A stretch of DNA of 64,000 nucleotides from Paralithodes platypus (lineage: Eukaryota > Arthropoda > Malacostraca > Decapoda > Lithodidae), in contig CM064571.1 in NCBI GenBank assembly GCA_032716605.1, forward strand, positions 16,620,280 through 16,684,279, in the 5' to 3' direction. Shown in pieces: positions 54,828 to 64,000 of the stretch. Under the pieces are notes generated by a model that made no database searches, had not been told where the DNA came from, and saw only the letters and a program-made list of their open reading frames with translations. Position numbers and translations under genes: made by a program. Within the stretch, counting starts at the first letter, position 1. Each line of letters opens with the position of its first letter.

Positions 54828-56778
54828 TTAGTAGTAGACATAAGCTTGGTGCTCCCTTCTCGCAGCTGTCCGGTTCAGGTGTTCCTTCAGGCTACGTCTG
54901 AAGGAATACAGTGTTCTCTTTTCACGGACTGGCTGGGGTAGGTCGTTCCAGTCTTTGATGGCAGTGAAGAAGAATGTTTGCTTACCCTGTCCTTGGATTC
55001 TCGGGACCTTAAAATTTAACATCCTGTTTCTTGTATTATGTCCACTCCTCTCATTTCTATCTATCTATCTATATGCTCAGGCCCAATCCCCATTTTGGGG
55101 GTAGCCGACTCAAGACAGAGCAAGAACAGGGAAAACACAAAAACAACATAAAACAAAAAATAAACACAGATAAAAAACACAAACTCACACACATCCAGGT
55201 CACCCAGGAGAAGACCCAGAGACCAGGGTTACCAAGGTCGCTCCAGCACTCCCCCGGCCCCTGACCACCCGGAGAGGTTCCGATCTCGGCAGGCAGACAT
55301 ACAGCGGAGCCAAAGCCACAAGCCCTCCCACCACACTTCCAGGCACACCCTTCATATTAATCGTCCCCCCGGGCCAGGCGCCTGATGGACTATTATCTAG
55401 TCGAACTTGCGCCCGACCCCTTACTCCTCTCATTTGCTTTAACAAAATCATTCTTTAGATACTCTGGAGCTCTGTCATAGAAAATTTTGAAGGCATTAGT
55501 GAGCCTGATTTGTTTGGCCCTGTCAGAGACATTGAGCATACCTAGTGACTGAAGTTGTTCCTGGCCAACATGTGATCTGGGTCCTAGGTTCAGCATGAAC
55601 CTAACCATTTTATTTTGAGTAACCTGAAGTTTGTGCTGTGCTGATTTAGATGATGCAGAGTACCAGGATGACACAGAATAGTCAAAATGACATTGAACAA
55701 GCGCTTGGCAGAGGGTCTCTTTGGTCGCCGCGGGCAAGCATCCCACCTGTCTATACAGGTATTTTATACGTGCTCTACACTTACTCAGGATAGATTCCAA
55801 AATTGTTTCACCTGACAAACTCGCGTCCAGTTTTAGTCCGAGATATTTAACTTGTGACACTGTTGTTATAGGAATATCATTACAGTTGACCGAGAAGCCC
55901 ACAATGTCTTTCAGTTTGCGTTTTGTTCCACATAAGATGGCTTCCGTCTTGCCCAGGTGAAGAGATAGTCTATTGTCCACTAGCCATTCACTACATGATT
56001 CTAGTTCTTTGGAAAGTGAAGCGGCAATACTTATTGGGTCTTTTCCTGAAACCAGAAGCACGCTGTCGTCTGCATACAGTAATAATTTACATGAGACGCT
56101 CAGTTCCATGTCGTTCACATAACAGAGAAAGAGTAAGGGACCAAGGTTGCTTCCCTGCGGGACCCCACAGTTAATTGGCATAGGATCAGATATATTATCA
56201 TCAATTTTGACTCTTTGGGTTCTACCACTAAGATAAGATTTAAACCAGTTCACAGACCCTATGCCCATTGCTTGTAGTTTATTACATAGGATATCATGGT
56301 CTACTGTGTCAAACGCTTTTTGTAGATCAAGAAGAACCATACCGGTGTAGTTACCTTTAGACATTTCTTTACGAATGTGATCCGTTAAGTGGATGAGACA
56401 GGAGTCTGTCGAGTACATGCATCTGAAACCTGATTGAAACTTATAGAATAGATCATTTTGTTTGAGGTAGTGTTCAATTTGGGTGTATACCGCTCTTTCA
56501 AGGATTTTAGATACAATACATAATATGCTAACTGGTCTGTAGTTGCCAACTTCTAGTTTATTTCCTTTCTTGAATAGAGGGGTTACAATAGCTTCCTTCA
56601 GTTCAGCAGGTACAGTGTTGGTGTTAATTGACAAGTTGATGATGTGGGTTTGGGGGCCTGCTATACCAATGGCTCCATCTCGTAGAAATTTGGCAGGAAT
56701 TTTGTCTGGTCCTGTGCTTTTATGTACATTTAGGTTAGACAGCTCGTCAAAAGTGTATTTTGGTGTAACATTTTGCAA
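54828..56778 (-). pseudogene. LINE reverse transcriptase, interrupted by a retroposon
   Basis: Frame 56778-55423 encodes NLNVHKSTGPDKIPAKFLRD, LKEAIVTPLFKKGNK, NYRPVSILCIVSKILERAVY, motif A VLLDLQKAFDTVDH (148-161, Asp151), motif B CGVPQGSNLGPLLF (204-217), motif C YADD (235-238) and VKYLGLKLD in the thumb region. It reaches FVKANERS, where the retroposon lies. After it, reading resumes as GHNTRNRMLNFKVPRIQGQG and KDWNDLPQPVREKRT, ending AYVYY stop at 54828. The reading frame upstream continues into 57094. All RT catalytic residues are present; disruption is by insertion plus a stop near 57090. Confidence 0.9.
55057..55422 (-). mobile_element. GATA-tailed retroposon (SINE-like), 366 bp
   Basis: The target duplicate ACTCCTCTCATTT occurs at 55044-55056 and 55423-55435. 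On the minus strand it begins AAGGGGTCGGGCGCAAGTTC, contains TGTGTTTTCCCTGTTCTTGC, and ends GGGATTGGGCCTGAGCATAT plus (AGAT)n. No coding capacity. The same 3' end occurs at 37480-37678, and a body fragment at about 34490. Confidence 0.88.
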
Positions 56779-57090
56779 TCCACATGTGTTCGGGTGTATG
56801 TCTTTATCTCTGTAGAAATTACGAAAGGTGGCCGTTGTTGTCGTGTATTTAGTGAGAGGTTGAGGTAGGTTCTGTGCAAGTGTGTTTGCTATGGAAGTGA
56901 AGAAGGAGTTGAAGTAGGTTGAAATTTGTCGTTTATCATGGCAAACCTGATCATTAATGGTGAGAGCAATATTAGTGTTAGATGAATCCCCTGTCTTGTT
57001 GCTGTAGCCTGTTGTTTTTAGGTGCCTCCATAGTTTCTTTGGGTTATTCTGATATTCCTCTGCCTTATTGTGAAAATAATTGGATTTCGC

Positions 57091-57680
57091 TGATTATATT
57101 TTCCTACTTAGTTTATTCCTGGCCCTGTTGAACTCATGTTTCAGACCTTGATCCTGTCTATGTTTCGCTAGCCTTTTTAACAGATTGTCTCTGTGTTCCA
57201 GATGGTGTAGTATGTCATTGTTGATTAATGGGTCTGACCTTGCTTTAATTCGTATGTATTTCAGAGGAGCTATTTCGTCTAGGGTGTTTGTGATGATGGT
57301 TCTGAAGCCAACCCATGCGTCATTAACGTTTGTACTTCCAAACACTGGAGACCAGTCTGTATTCGATAAAATGTCCAGAAATGTTTCTTTGTTGTAGTTT
57401 CTGAGTGACCTTGATTTGATAACCTTGTGATTCTCTAGGGTAATTTTTGTGGTTTTCCGTGTGCAATATGTGACGAAGTGATCACTTATCCCAGTCTGTA
57501 TAACCCCTGATTGGGATATTTTGTCCTCTCTGTTACAGTTTATGTGGTCTATTATTGTGGCAGTGTTCTCAGAGATACGTGTGGGGGTTGTGATGAGTTG
57601 TTTGTGATTGTGCATTGTCAGTATGTGCCTATATTCTCGTACAAGCCTATTATTTCGTTGTTTGTAACAGGTTAAAATCC
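57091..57680 (-). pseudogene. LINE endonuclease domain, C-terminal part
   Basis: 57615-57094 is open for 173 codons: ITTPTRISENTATIIDHINC and SQSGVIQTGISDHFVTYC match the conserved SLIDHI...GISDH end of AP-type endonucleases. Just upstream, in another frame at 57710-57655, is IILGDFNLL (catalytic GDFN). So there is a frameshift near 57640, and the domain is cut off by a GA repeat at about 57680. The stop near 57090 (KI-stop-SAKSNYF) separates it from the RT frame. Confidence 0.82.
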
Positions 57681-57689
57681 CCTAGTATG

Positions 57690-58160
57690 ATCTGACGAGA
57701 GAGAGAGTGAGGGGCAGTGACTGAGTGAGAGTGAGAGAGAGATTCAGTAGGTAGAAAGAGAGAGAGAGAGAGAGAGAGATCCGTGCAGTTGAGACCTAAG
57801 CAGTTAAACTGAGAGAAACATAGACATATCTGCAAAGAGACAGAAATATAAAAAGACAAACGAAAAGACAGGAAACCAGTTACTTATTCTAAATTGCAGA
57901 CAGACAAAAGGACAGGCATAATAGTGGTAGGTCAGCAAGCATATAGACAAACACACAGACAGCAAGGTGGGATAACAAGCATATAGGTAGAGACAGACAG
58001 ACAGACAGACAGGACAGGACAGACAGACAAACAGACAGACAGACAAACATACAGACATGGAACAGACAGACAGACATGGAACAGACAGACAGACAGACAT
58101 GGAACAGACAGACAGACATGGAACAGACAGACAGACATGGGACAGACAGGACATAACACA
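57690..58160. repeat. (GA)n and (CAGA)n simple repeats
   Basis: GA at 57755-57780. CAGACAGACAGA at 57988-58150 includes a 20-28 bp unit with GACATGGAACAGACAGACA repeated about 5 times. Confidence 0.93.
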
Positions 58161-58244
58161 AACAGGGCATGCCGCCATAGTTTTCCACATAGACTTAAAG
58201 GCACGGCAATATATCCGATTGAAAACATATATGACACATTCAAA

Positions 58245-58580
58245 TTAAGGGGAGGTTTTTAGTTTGGTCCGTAGATATCCATCAAGCTTAAGATTACACC
58301 CCCTTGAGCCCCTTTCAAGATAAATTTGTACATTTTTCGGTAGAAAAATGTCCCGGCTGAAAGCCGGTTCCTCTTAAATTACAGGCTCGCTATCGCTCGC
58401 CAGGATAAAATCGACACCTAAATGGCACGAAAGGTCTTAAAATTGACGGAAATGGGGCGAAAGTTCTTAAAATCGCCAAACTAATGGGGCGACTGTCTTA
58501 AAATCTCAAAAGCAATGGGGCTAAACACGAGGGAGAAAGGGGTCCAGAAAAAAATCCCTCAAGTCGATATCTCCTCTTAA
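58245..58580 (-). mobile_element. Fam-G element
   Basis: TTAAGGGGAGGTTTTTAG ... GTCGATATCTCCTCTTAA; intact core and AAAGCCGG hairpin variant shared with 42152. Confidence 0.92.
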
Positions 58581-58633
58581 GACATGTTAAAGATATCAAA
58601 GTATCCACAAACGAAGACAAACCTGCGAATACA

Positions 58634-58848
58634 TTAACCCCTTCTGTCCCGGTGACGTTTTCTTCATATTTATCTAACTACATTTAGACGATTTTGTGAA
58701 GTTTAAGAATGATCTGTGGTAGTCAAAAGGGGGTAAATGAGATAGTACGAAGTTTGTTAATTGCTGGAGGCCCTTTTAAGCTATATCTAATCGTCTAAAA
58801 ATAGCTTGAATTAAATTTATAAAACGTCGCCGGTACAGAAGGGGTTAA
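58634..58848. mobile_element. Fam-P element, uninterrupted
   Basis: TTAACCCCTTCTGTCCCGG ... CGCCGGTACAGAAGGGGTTAA, exactly 215 bp. Confidence 0.92.
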
Positions 58849-58969
58849 CATACACATTCCAGTACTTTACACATAATATTAACAATAAATATAACTTTTA
58901 GAAGTAAGAAGTACAAACGAACCTAAGAATCTTAGACATTATTTACTGTATATATCAATGACATTCGTT

Positions 58970-59183
58970 TTAACCCCTTCTGTACCGGCGACGTCCTTTT
59001 AACTTTATTCTGGCTACTATTAGACGATTATATTCAGTCAAAAAAGGGCCTCCAGCAATTAACAGGCCTCGAAATATCTTAACTAACCCTTTTTACTACC
59101 ACAGATCCTTCTTAAGCTGCACAAAATCGTCTAAGATAGAACGAGTAAAATTAAAAAGACGGCACCGGTAAAGAAGGGGTTAA
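58970..59183. mobile_element. Fam-P element chained to Fam-G
   Basis: TTAACCCCTTCTGTACCGG ... GGCACCGGTAAAGAAGGGGTTAA, 214 bp. Its arms are reversed relative to 58634-58848. The right TTAA is also the start of the following Fam-G. Confidence 0.92.
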
Positions 59184-59514
59184 GGGGAGATTTCCACTTG
59201 AGGGACTTTTTTCTTGACCCCTTTCTCCCTCATGTCTAGCCCCATTGTTTTTGAGATTTTAAGACGCTTGCCCCATTAGTTTGGTGATTTTAAGAATGTC
59301 CGCCCCATTCTGTCAATTTTAAGACCTTTCGTGCCATTTAGGTGTCGATTTTATCCTGGCGAGCGATAGCGAGCCTGTAATTTAAGAGTAACCGGCCTTC
59401 GGCCGGGACATTTTTCTACCAAAAATGTACAAATTTATCTTGAAAGGGGGTCAAGGGGGTGAAATTTTAAGATTCCTGGAGGAGTAGGAAACAAACTAAA
59501 AACCTCCCCCTTAA
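59180..59514 (+). mobile_element. Fam-G element chained to Fam-P
   Basis: TTAAGGGGAGATTTCCACTT ... AACCTCCCCCTTAA; core intact; variant right end GATTCCTGGAGGAGTAGGAA. Confidence 0.92.
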
Positions 59515-59753
59515 GAAAAAGGTGATATGTAGAAACGGTTTGAAATATACAACAAAATGGAAGACAAACAGAAGGCCATTTACAAAATCAGCATATCAGT
59601 GTCAAGCAGAGGTATACGAATAATACAAATATTTAAAAAAGGTGCAACCAATATAAACTAGACTATTTGACAAGCTAAGAAACAAAAATAATGATTGGCA
59701 ATACAAATACAATCATGATAGAAACGAATACAATAAAACGCAGACAAATCGGA

Positions 59754-60147
59754 ATGCATTACAAACATTTAACCTAAAATACATTACAAACATTTAACTT
59801 AAAATACATTACAAAATACATGCAAACATTAACCTAATACATTACAAACATTTAACCTAAAATACATTACAAACATTTAACCTAAAATACATTACAAACA
59901 TTTAAAAATTACAAACATTACCTAAATACATTACAACATTTAACCTAAAATACATCATTTAACCTAAAATACATTACAAACATTTAACCTAAAATACATT
60001 ACAAACATTTAACCTAAAATACATTACAAACATTTAACCTAAAATACATTACAAACATTTAACCTAAAATACATTACAAACATTTAACCTAAAATACATT
60101 ACAAACATTTAACCTAAAATACATTACAAACATTTAACCTAAAATAT
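59754..60147. repeat. 25-bp minisatellite, about 15 copies
   Basis: Unit AACCTAAAATACATTACAAA plus CATTT; partly deleted units at 59815-59950, homogeneous to the right. Confidence 0.95.
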
Positions 60148-60181
60148 AAGGTATTAGGATAATGACCCAACTGAAACAGAG

Positions 60182-60519
60182 TTAATAGGAGAGATTTCCA
60201 CCTGGAGGATTTTTTTCTGAACCTCTTTCTCCCTCATGTTTAGCCCCATTGCTTGTGAGATTTAAAGACGCTTGCCCCATTAGTTTGCCGATTTTAAGAA
60301 CCCTCGCCCCATTTCTGTCAATTTTAAGACCATTCGTGCCATTTAGGTGCCCATTTTTTCCTGGCGAGCGATAGCGAGCCTGTAATTTAAGGGGAACCGG
60401 CCTTCGGCCGGGACATTTTTCTACCGAAAAATGTACAAATTTATCTTGAAAGGGGGTCAAGGGGGTGACATTTTAAGATTGCTGGAGGAGTAGGAAACAA
60501 ACTAGAAACCTCCCCTTAA
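60182..60519 (+). mobile_element. Fam-G element
   Basis: TTAATAGGAGAGATTTCCACC ... GAAACCTCCCCTTAA. Shares the right-end variant GCTGGAGGAGTAGGAA with 59180-59514, so these are sister copies. Confidence 0.9.
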
Positions 60520-60570
60520 CACAAATTATGAAACAAATATGGCAGCAAAATACACCCAAATAAGCCAAAT

Positions 60571-61135
60571 TAGAATGGAGAGAGTGACGATAATATATTA
60601 TATAAAGCTTCAGCAAGAATGGAGAGAGTGAAGATACTATATATAAAGCTTCAGCAAGAATGGAGAGAGTGAAGATAATATATTATATAAAGCTTCAGCA
60701 AGAATGGAGAGAGTGAAGATACTATATATAAAGCTTCAGCAAGAATGGAGAGAGTGAAGATATATTATATAAAGCTTCAGCAAGAATGGAGAGAGTGAAG
60801 ATAATATATTATATAAAGCTTCAGCAAGAATGGAGAGAGTGAAGATAATATATTATATAAAGCTTCAGCAAGAATGGAGAGAGTGAAGACAATATATTAT
60901 ATAAAGCTTCAGCAAGAATGGAGAGAGTGAAGATAATATATATAAAGCTTCAGCAAGAATGGAGAGAGTGAAGATAATATATTATATAAAGCTTCAGCAA
61001 GAATGGAGAGAGTGAAGATAATATATTATATAAAGCTTCAGCAAGAATGGAGAGAGTGAAGATAATATATTATATAAAGCTTCAGCAAGAATGGAGAGAG
61101 TGAAGATAATATATTATATAAAGCTTCAGCAAGAA
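60571..61135. repeat. 44-bp minisatellite, about 13 copies
   Basis: Unit AAGAATGGAGAGAGTGAAGA plus TAATATATTATATAAAGC and TTCAGC; length varies by 4-8 bp in the TA part. Confidence 0.96.
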
Positions 61136-61250
61136 AATTTATAAACGGCAGTGTATGGAATAAACCACAACAAATATTACATCTCGATAAGATATTAGAA
61201 TATTCAAGAGAAGACGCGAACATTAGATACAAGCTAATAACACGATATAT

Positions 61251-61465
61251 TTAACCCTCTCAAGATTCACTACGCATTTTTGTTCTGTTTTCTGGTAATT
61301 ATTAGATGGATTTATTCCGATTAGGAAGGGTATATGGAAGTCAGAAGGTTGATTGAGAGAGTCTTTACCCTTTTAATACCAAAAGAGCCTTCCTAAGCTG
61401 CATACAATCGTCTAATGATAGCCAAAAATAAACTGCTAAAACGCGTCAGAGCTTCAAGGGGTTAA
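61251..61465. mobile_element. Fam-P element, CAAGATTC subtype
   Basis: TTAACCCTCTCAAGATTC ... AGAGCTTCAAGGGGTTAA, 215 bp; close to 3181-3398. Confidence 0.87.
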
Positions 61466-61539
61466 TAAGCAACCAAATACAGTAGTAGACAATGAAGAAA
61501 GGGATTGATAATGTCAATAATGTCAACAACAACAAATTA

Positions 61540-61618
61540 GGTGTGAGAGGAATCTGCCTTGTGTGGGCCAATCGGCTATCTGCAGACTCCCATTTTCTTA
61601 TGTTCTTATGTTTTTATA
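61540..61618 (+). repeat. Retroposon 3' end with TTCTTATG tail
   Basis: GGTGTGAGAGGAATCTGCCT, TGTGGGCCAATCGGCTATCT, GCAGACTCCCATTTTCTTAT and GTTCTTATG. The best-preserved copy of the family seen at 1949. Confidence 0.65.
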
Positions 61619-61906
61619 TATGGTGAAGAAGACGAAGTCGAAAACGAAAGAATAGATGAGGATGATGGTTGTGAAGAATCTGATTTTGATGATGAAGATG
61701 ATCTGCAATACAAGATGAAAGAGAAAAGACAAAATAGAAGACATCATCGTCACACACACACACACGCACACGCACACGCACACACACACGCAGACACACC
61801 ACACACACAAAGCAGAAGCCGAAAAGACCGTGCCCGCAGCCAAATTGCCTGCAGGAATGGCGAAGGCAAAAGAAAAATATTTACCAGAGACGAATTGAAA
61901 GATTAG
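61619..61906 (+). other. Acidic-then-basic open frame with internal CA repeat
   Basis: Codes for GEEDEVENERIDEDDGCEES plus DFDDEDDLQYK, then KMKEKRQNRRHHR, a His/Thr run from a CA repeat, and SRSRKDRARSQIACRNG to a stop. The frame's ATG lies in the upstream retroposon. The acidic and basic blocks use mixed codons and look more protein-like than the simple-repeat frames, but I recognise no domain and see no splice evidence. Confidence 0.25.
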
Positions 61907-61965
61907 GGAGAATGAAAAAGCCGCAAGAATTAAGTTGAATAAAAGGCGGCCCTCGGAGCACATAA

Positions 61966-62057
61966 AGAGAGAGAGAGAGAGAGAGAGAGAGGATAGTTAT
62001 TTACAGTAAGATAATATGGGGGGAGGGAGAGAGAAATGCACAGATAGACAGAGAGAT

Positions 62058-62112
<55 letters not shown>

Positions 62113-62172
62113 ATATATGTAGACAGATAGAAAGATAGAAGATAGTTATTTACAGTAAGAGCATATGGGGGT

Positions 62173-62218
<46 letters not shown>

Positions 62219-62343
62219 GAGAGAGAGAGAGATGGGGGGGGGGGTTGATTGTGGGCTTGCATGATTCAGACACAACATATGCAGTGTGTATATGTGTGAG
62301 AGATATTGTGTTTGGCAGACTAGACGAGAGAGAGGTATGTAGT

Positions 62344-62376
<33 letters not shown>

Positions 62377-62750
62377 TATGTAAGCACGTGAGGGTTGGCA
62401 GGATAGATATATGGATGCAACGTGTGTGTGTGTGTGTGCGTGTGTGAGAGAGAAAACGAGAATATTTGGGTATGGAAGTGGTGTCTGTTGAATGTATGCT
62501 GTATGTGTGTGTGAGAGAGAGAGAGTGAGTGAGTGCATGTGTGATAGAGTGAAGGGGAGAGAGAGAGAGATTATGTGTGTGTGAGAGAGAGAGTGAGTGA
62601 GTGCATATGTGATAGAATGAAGGGGAGAGAGAGAGAGAGATTATGTGTGTGAGAGAGAGAGTGAGTGAGTGCATGTGTGATAGAGTGAAGGGGAGAGAGA
62701 GAGAGAGAGATAATGTGTGAGTGTGTGTGTGTGTGATAATTTTCTAGTGG
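61966..62750. repeat. GA, poly(G) and GT simple-repeat block
   Basis: GA at 61968-61991 and 62058-62107, a 45-G run at 62173-62217, GT at 62343-62368, then three near-identical modules of about 70 bp (GTGAGTGAGTGCATGTGTGA, GAAGGGGAGAGAGAGAGAGA) at 62525-62710. Confidence 0.95.
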
Positions 62751-63006
62751 GGGGGGGTAAGTAGGCAGACTTTCAAGGTATATGACATGGCACATTTATT
62801 GCATATATAACTCTTACAGAGCTGTGCCACTTACCCTATCATAATGTATTGCATATAACATCTAGCATCTGGACAAGAATTAAGAAGGTGAAGAAAAATA
62901 TACACAAGAAGAGGAGAGAAGCGAAAAAGTATATAATCTAGAAGACAAAAAAAAAAAAATATATATATATGGAGAATATATCACAAATACACGTGAGCCA
63001 CTAAAT

Positions 63007-63159
63007 GTTTCTAGTCTCTCAGTGGGGATCGAACCATCGACCATCAGGATGATAGCCGACGCTTTAATCAATTACACCAATTACACCGTGGTTGTAATTG
63101 ATTAAAGCGTCGGCTATCATCCTGATGGTCGATGGTTCGATCCCCACTGAGAGACTAGA

Positions 63160-63162
<3 letters not shown>
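63007..63162. repeat. Perfect 70-bp inverted repeat of tRNA-like sequence
   Basis: Left arm 63007-63076 and right arm 63093-63162 are exact reverse complements with a 16-nt spacer. The right arm includes ATTGATTAAAGCGTCGGCTA and GGTTCGATCCCC (B-box like), as in the 3' part of tRNAs and tRNA-derived SINEs. The T-stem pairs imperfectly. A TA microsatellite starts immediately after the right arm. Confidence 0.85.

Positions 63163-63216
<54 letters not shown>
63163..63216. repeat. (TA)n microsatellite
   Basis: About 52 bp of AT abutting the inverted repeat. Confidence 0.97.
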
Positions 63217-63220
<4 letters not shown>

Positions 63221-63303
63221 AAATATATGAATAGTTCTAATTATGCCTATTTATTGTAAAAGCAGATGTTTGTTATTATTTTGTTAATTGAATTCTCCCT
63301 ACT

Positions 63304-63402
63304 GATTCCATATGTGAGTATGTTGTGTATTCCATATGTGAGTATGTTGTGTATTCCATATGTGAGTATGTTGTGTATTCCATATGTGAGTATGTTGTGT
63401 AT
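63304..63402. repeat. 24-bp minisatellite, 4 copies
   Basis: Unit ATTCCATATGTGAGTATGTT plus GTGT, perfect. Confidence 0.95.
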
Positions 63403-63462
63403 TGGTGAGAAATACAGGTCGTGTCGATTTATTGAATGTAGTTTGTAGTTGCAATTGTTTAT

Positions 63463-63507
<45 letters not shown>
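63463..63507. repeat. (GT)n microsatellite
   Basis: About 42 bp of GT. Confidence 0.97.
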
Positions 63508-63514
<7 letters not shown>

Positions 63515-63930
63515 TATGAAATATTTAACCTTTGATATCTATAAAGGAACATTATTTTCACTCTAATATTATTGCTAATCATTGGAGAGTGTTTATGAAT
63601 TTATGTACACTGTACAGTAACTAGTCAATTTTATAAATCTGATTAAGACATGTTTATTTCTACAAGTCCAGAACATATTATTCAGCCATGGAAGGATCTC
63701 AATGGTACACAGAGCTGAGTAATTCTTCTTTGTTTAACCTTTAACCGGGAAGCTTTTTAATTTGTAACCAATCGGCAGACGGTAGTTTGTACATGTAAGA
63801 CCATTACATCTTCTCTGAATAGTGTCTTGCATAAACGCAGTGAATCATCGATGTTCAATTATTTGTTGCAGAGTTCGTGAAATTTATGTAGTAATATAAT
63901 AGGTTAAATGTGTTATGTATAATACCAATG
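63508..63930. other. No recognised feature
   Basis: AT-rich DNA; a single weak CCTTTAACCGGGAAGC near 63739 recalls Fam-P ends but no second end was found. Confidence 0.45.
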
Positions 63931-63935
63931 AAAGT

Positions 63936-64000
63936 GAATAGTGATGTACTGTATAGTGATGTACTGTATAGTGATGTACTGTATAGTGATGTACTGTATA
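63936..64000. repeat. 15-bp tandem repeat, at least 4 copies, running off the window
   Basis: Unit TGATGTACTGTATAG, perfect; continues past the end. Confidence 0.95.

Larger units (their letters stand above)
54503..57680 (-). mobile_element. Jockey/CR1-type LINE, about 3.2 kb, 5'-truncated
   Basis: Minus-strand element from within the endonuclease (about 57680) to a (TTA)n tail at 54507-54535. The 3' UTR is about 54535-54828. It is the longest element here. It is interrupted by a 366-bp GATA-tailed retroposon (55057-55422) with 13-bp target duplicates. Confidence 0.88.

Noticed and set aside
57804..58243. Cys/Leu/Ser/Val-rich frames
   Set aside because: Translation of (CAGA)n on the minus strand.

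Overview
The window is eukaryotic, repeat-dominated, AT-rich DNA with no recognisable host gene. Non-LTR retrotransposon relics, a PIF/Harbinger transposon, dense microsatellites and large minisatellites fit an invertebrate genome; a decapod crustacean is my best guess, but no host gene is present to confirm it. Most long open frames are translations of simple repeats (TA, CA, GA, CCA).

Four families of short terminal-inverted-repeat (TIR) elements, named here for convenience, make up much of the window. Fam-G: about 33 copies of 320-390 bp in TTAA-GGGGAG...CTCCCC-TTAA form, with a conserved GC-rich core (GCGAGC-GATA-GCGAGC, then the hairpin CCGGCCTTCGGCCGG, then TTTTTCTACCGAAAAA). Strand is given as the strand on which the core reads in that direction. 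Fam-B is a related, more palindromic subfamily (4 copies). Fam-P: about 16 copies of roughly 215 bp in TTAA-CCCCTTCTGTACCGG...-TTAA form, piggyBac-like in target and termini. Fam-K: about 235 bp, with TIRs starting AATTGACCACTTGCGAG. Fam-H: about 212 bp, with TTA target duplications and AGCCGGTATCACACGAG ends, Harbinger-like.

The elements are nested and chained. Fam-G sits inside Fam-P at TTAA sites (19853-20711, 29131-29887, 29914-30680, 30890-32594). Fam-P and Fam-G each landed on what appears to be the same TTAA of Fam-K. Adjacent elements share single TTAAs (4216, 4960, 5281, 20708, 59180). A 2.16-kb Harbinger transposon (15317-17473), carrying the 5' half of a transposase gene, lies inside a Fam-G copy.

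Region by region: 0-11 kb, Fam-G/P/K elements, CCA satellite, 29-bp and 53-bp minisatellites; 11.9-14.6 kb, 28-bp minisatellite; 14.6-18.9 kb, nested Fam-G/Harbinger block; 19-25.6 kb, Fam-P/G nests; 25.9-28.8 kb, 31-bp minisatellite; 29-32.6 kb, three composite Fam-P copies, two of which contain minisatellites grown from the element itself; 33-41 kb, microsatellites, a CR1-like 3' end and retroposon ends; 41-44 kb, Fam-G cluster; 45-57.7 kb, four non-LTR retrotransposon fragments; 58-64 kb, Fam-G/P, 25-bp and 44-bp minisatellites, a 45-G tract and a tRNA-like perfect inverted repeat.

Functionally, no cellular pathway is encoded. The content is a community of mobile elements: damaged autonomous ones (RTE-like and CR1/Jockey-like reverse transcriptases, Harbinger transposase) and many non-autonomous ones using TTAA or TTA targets.
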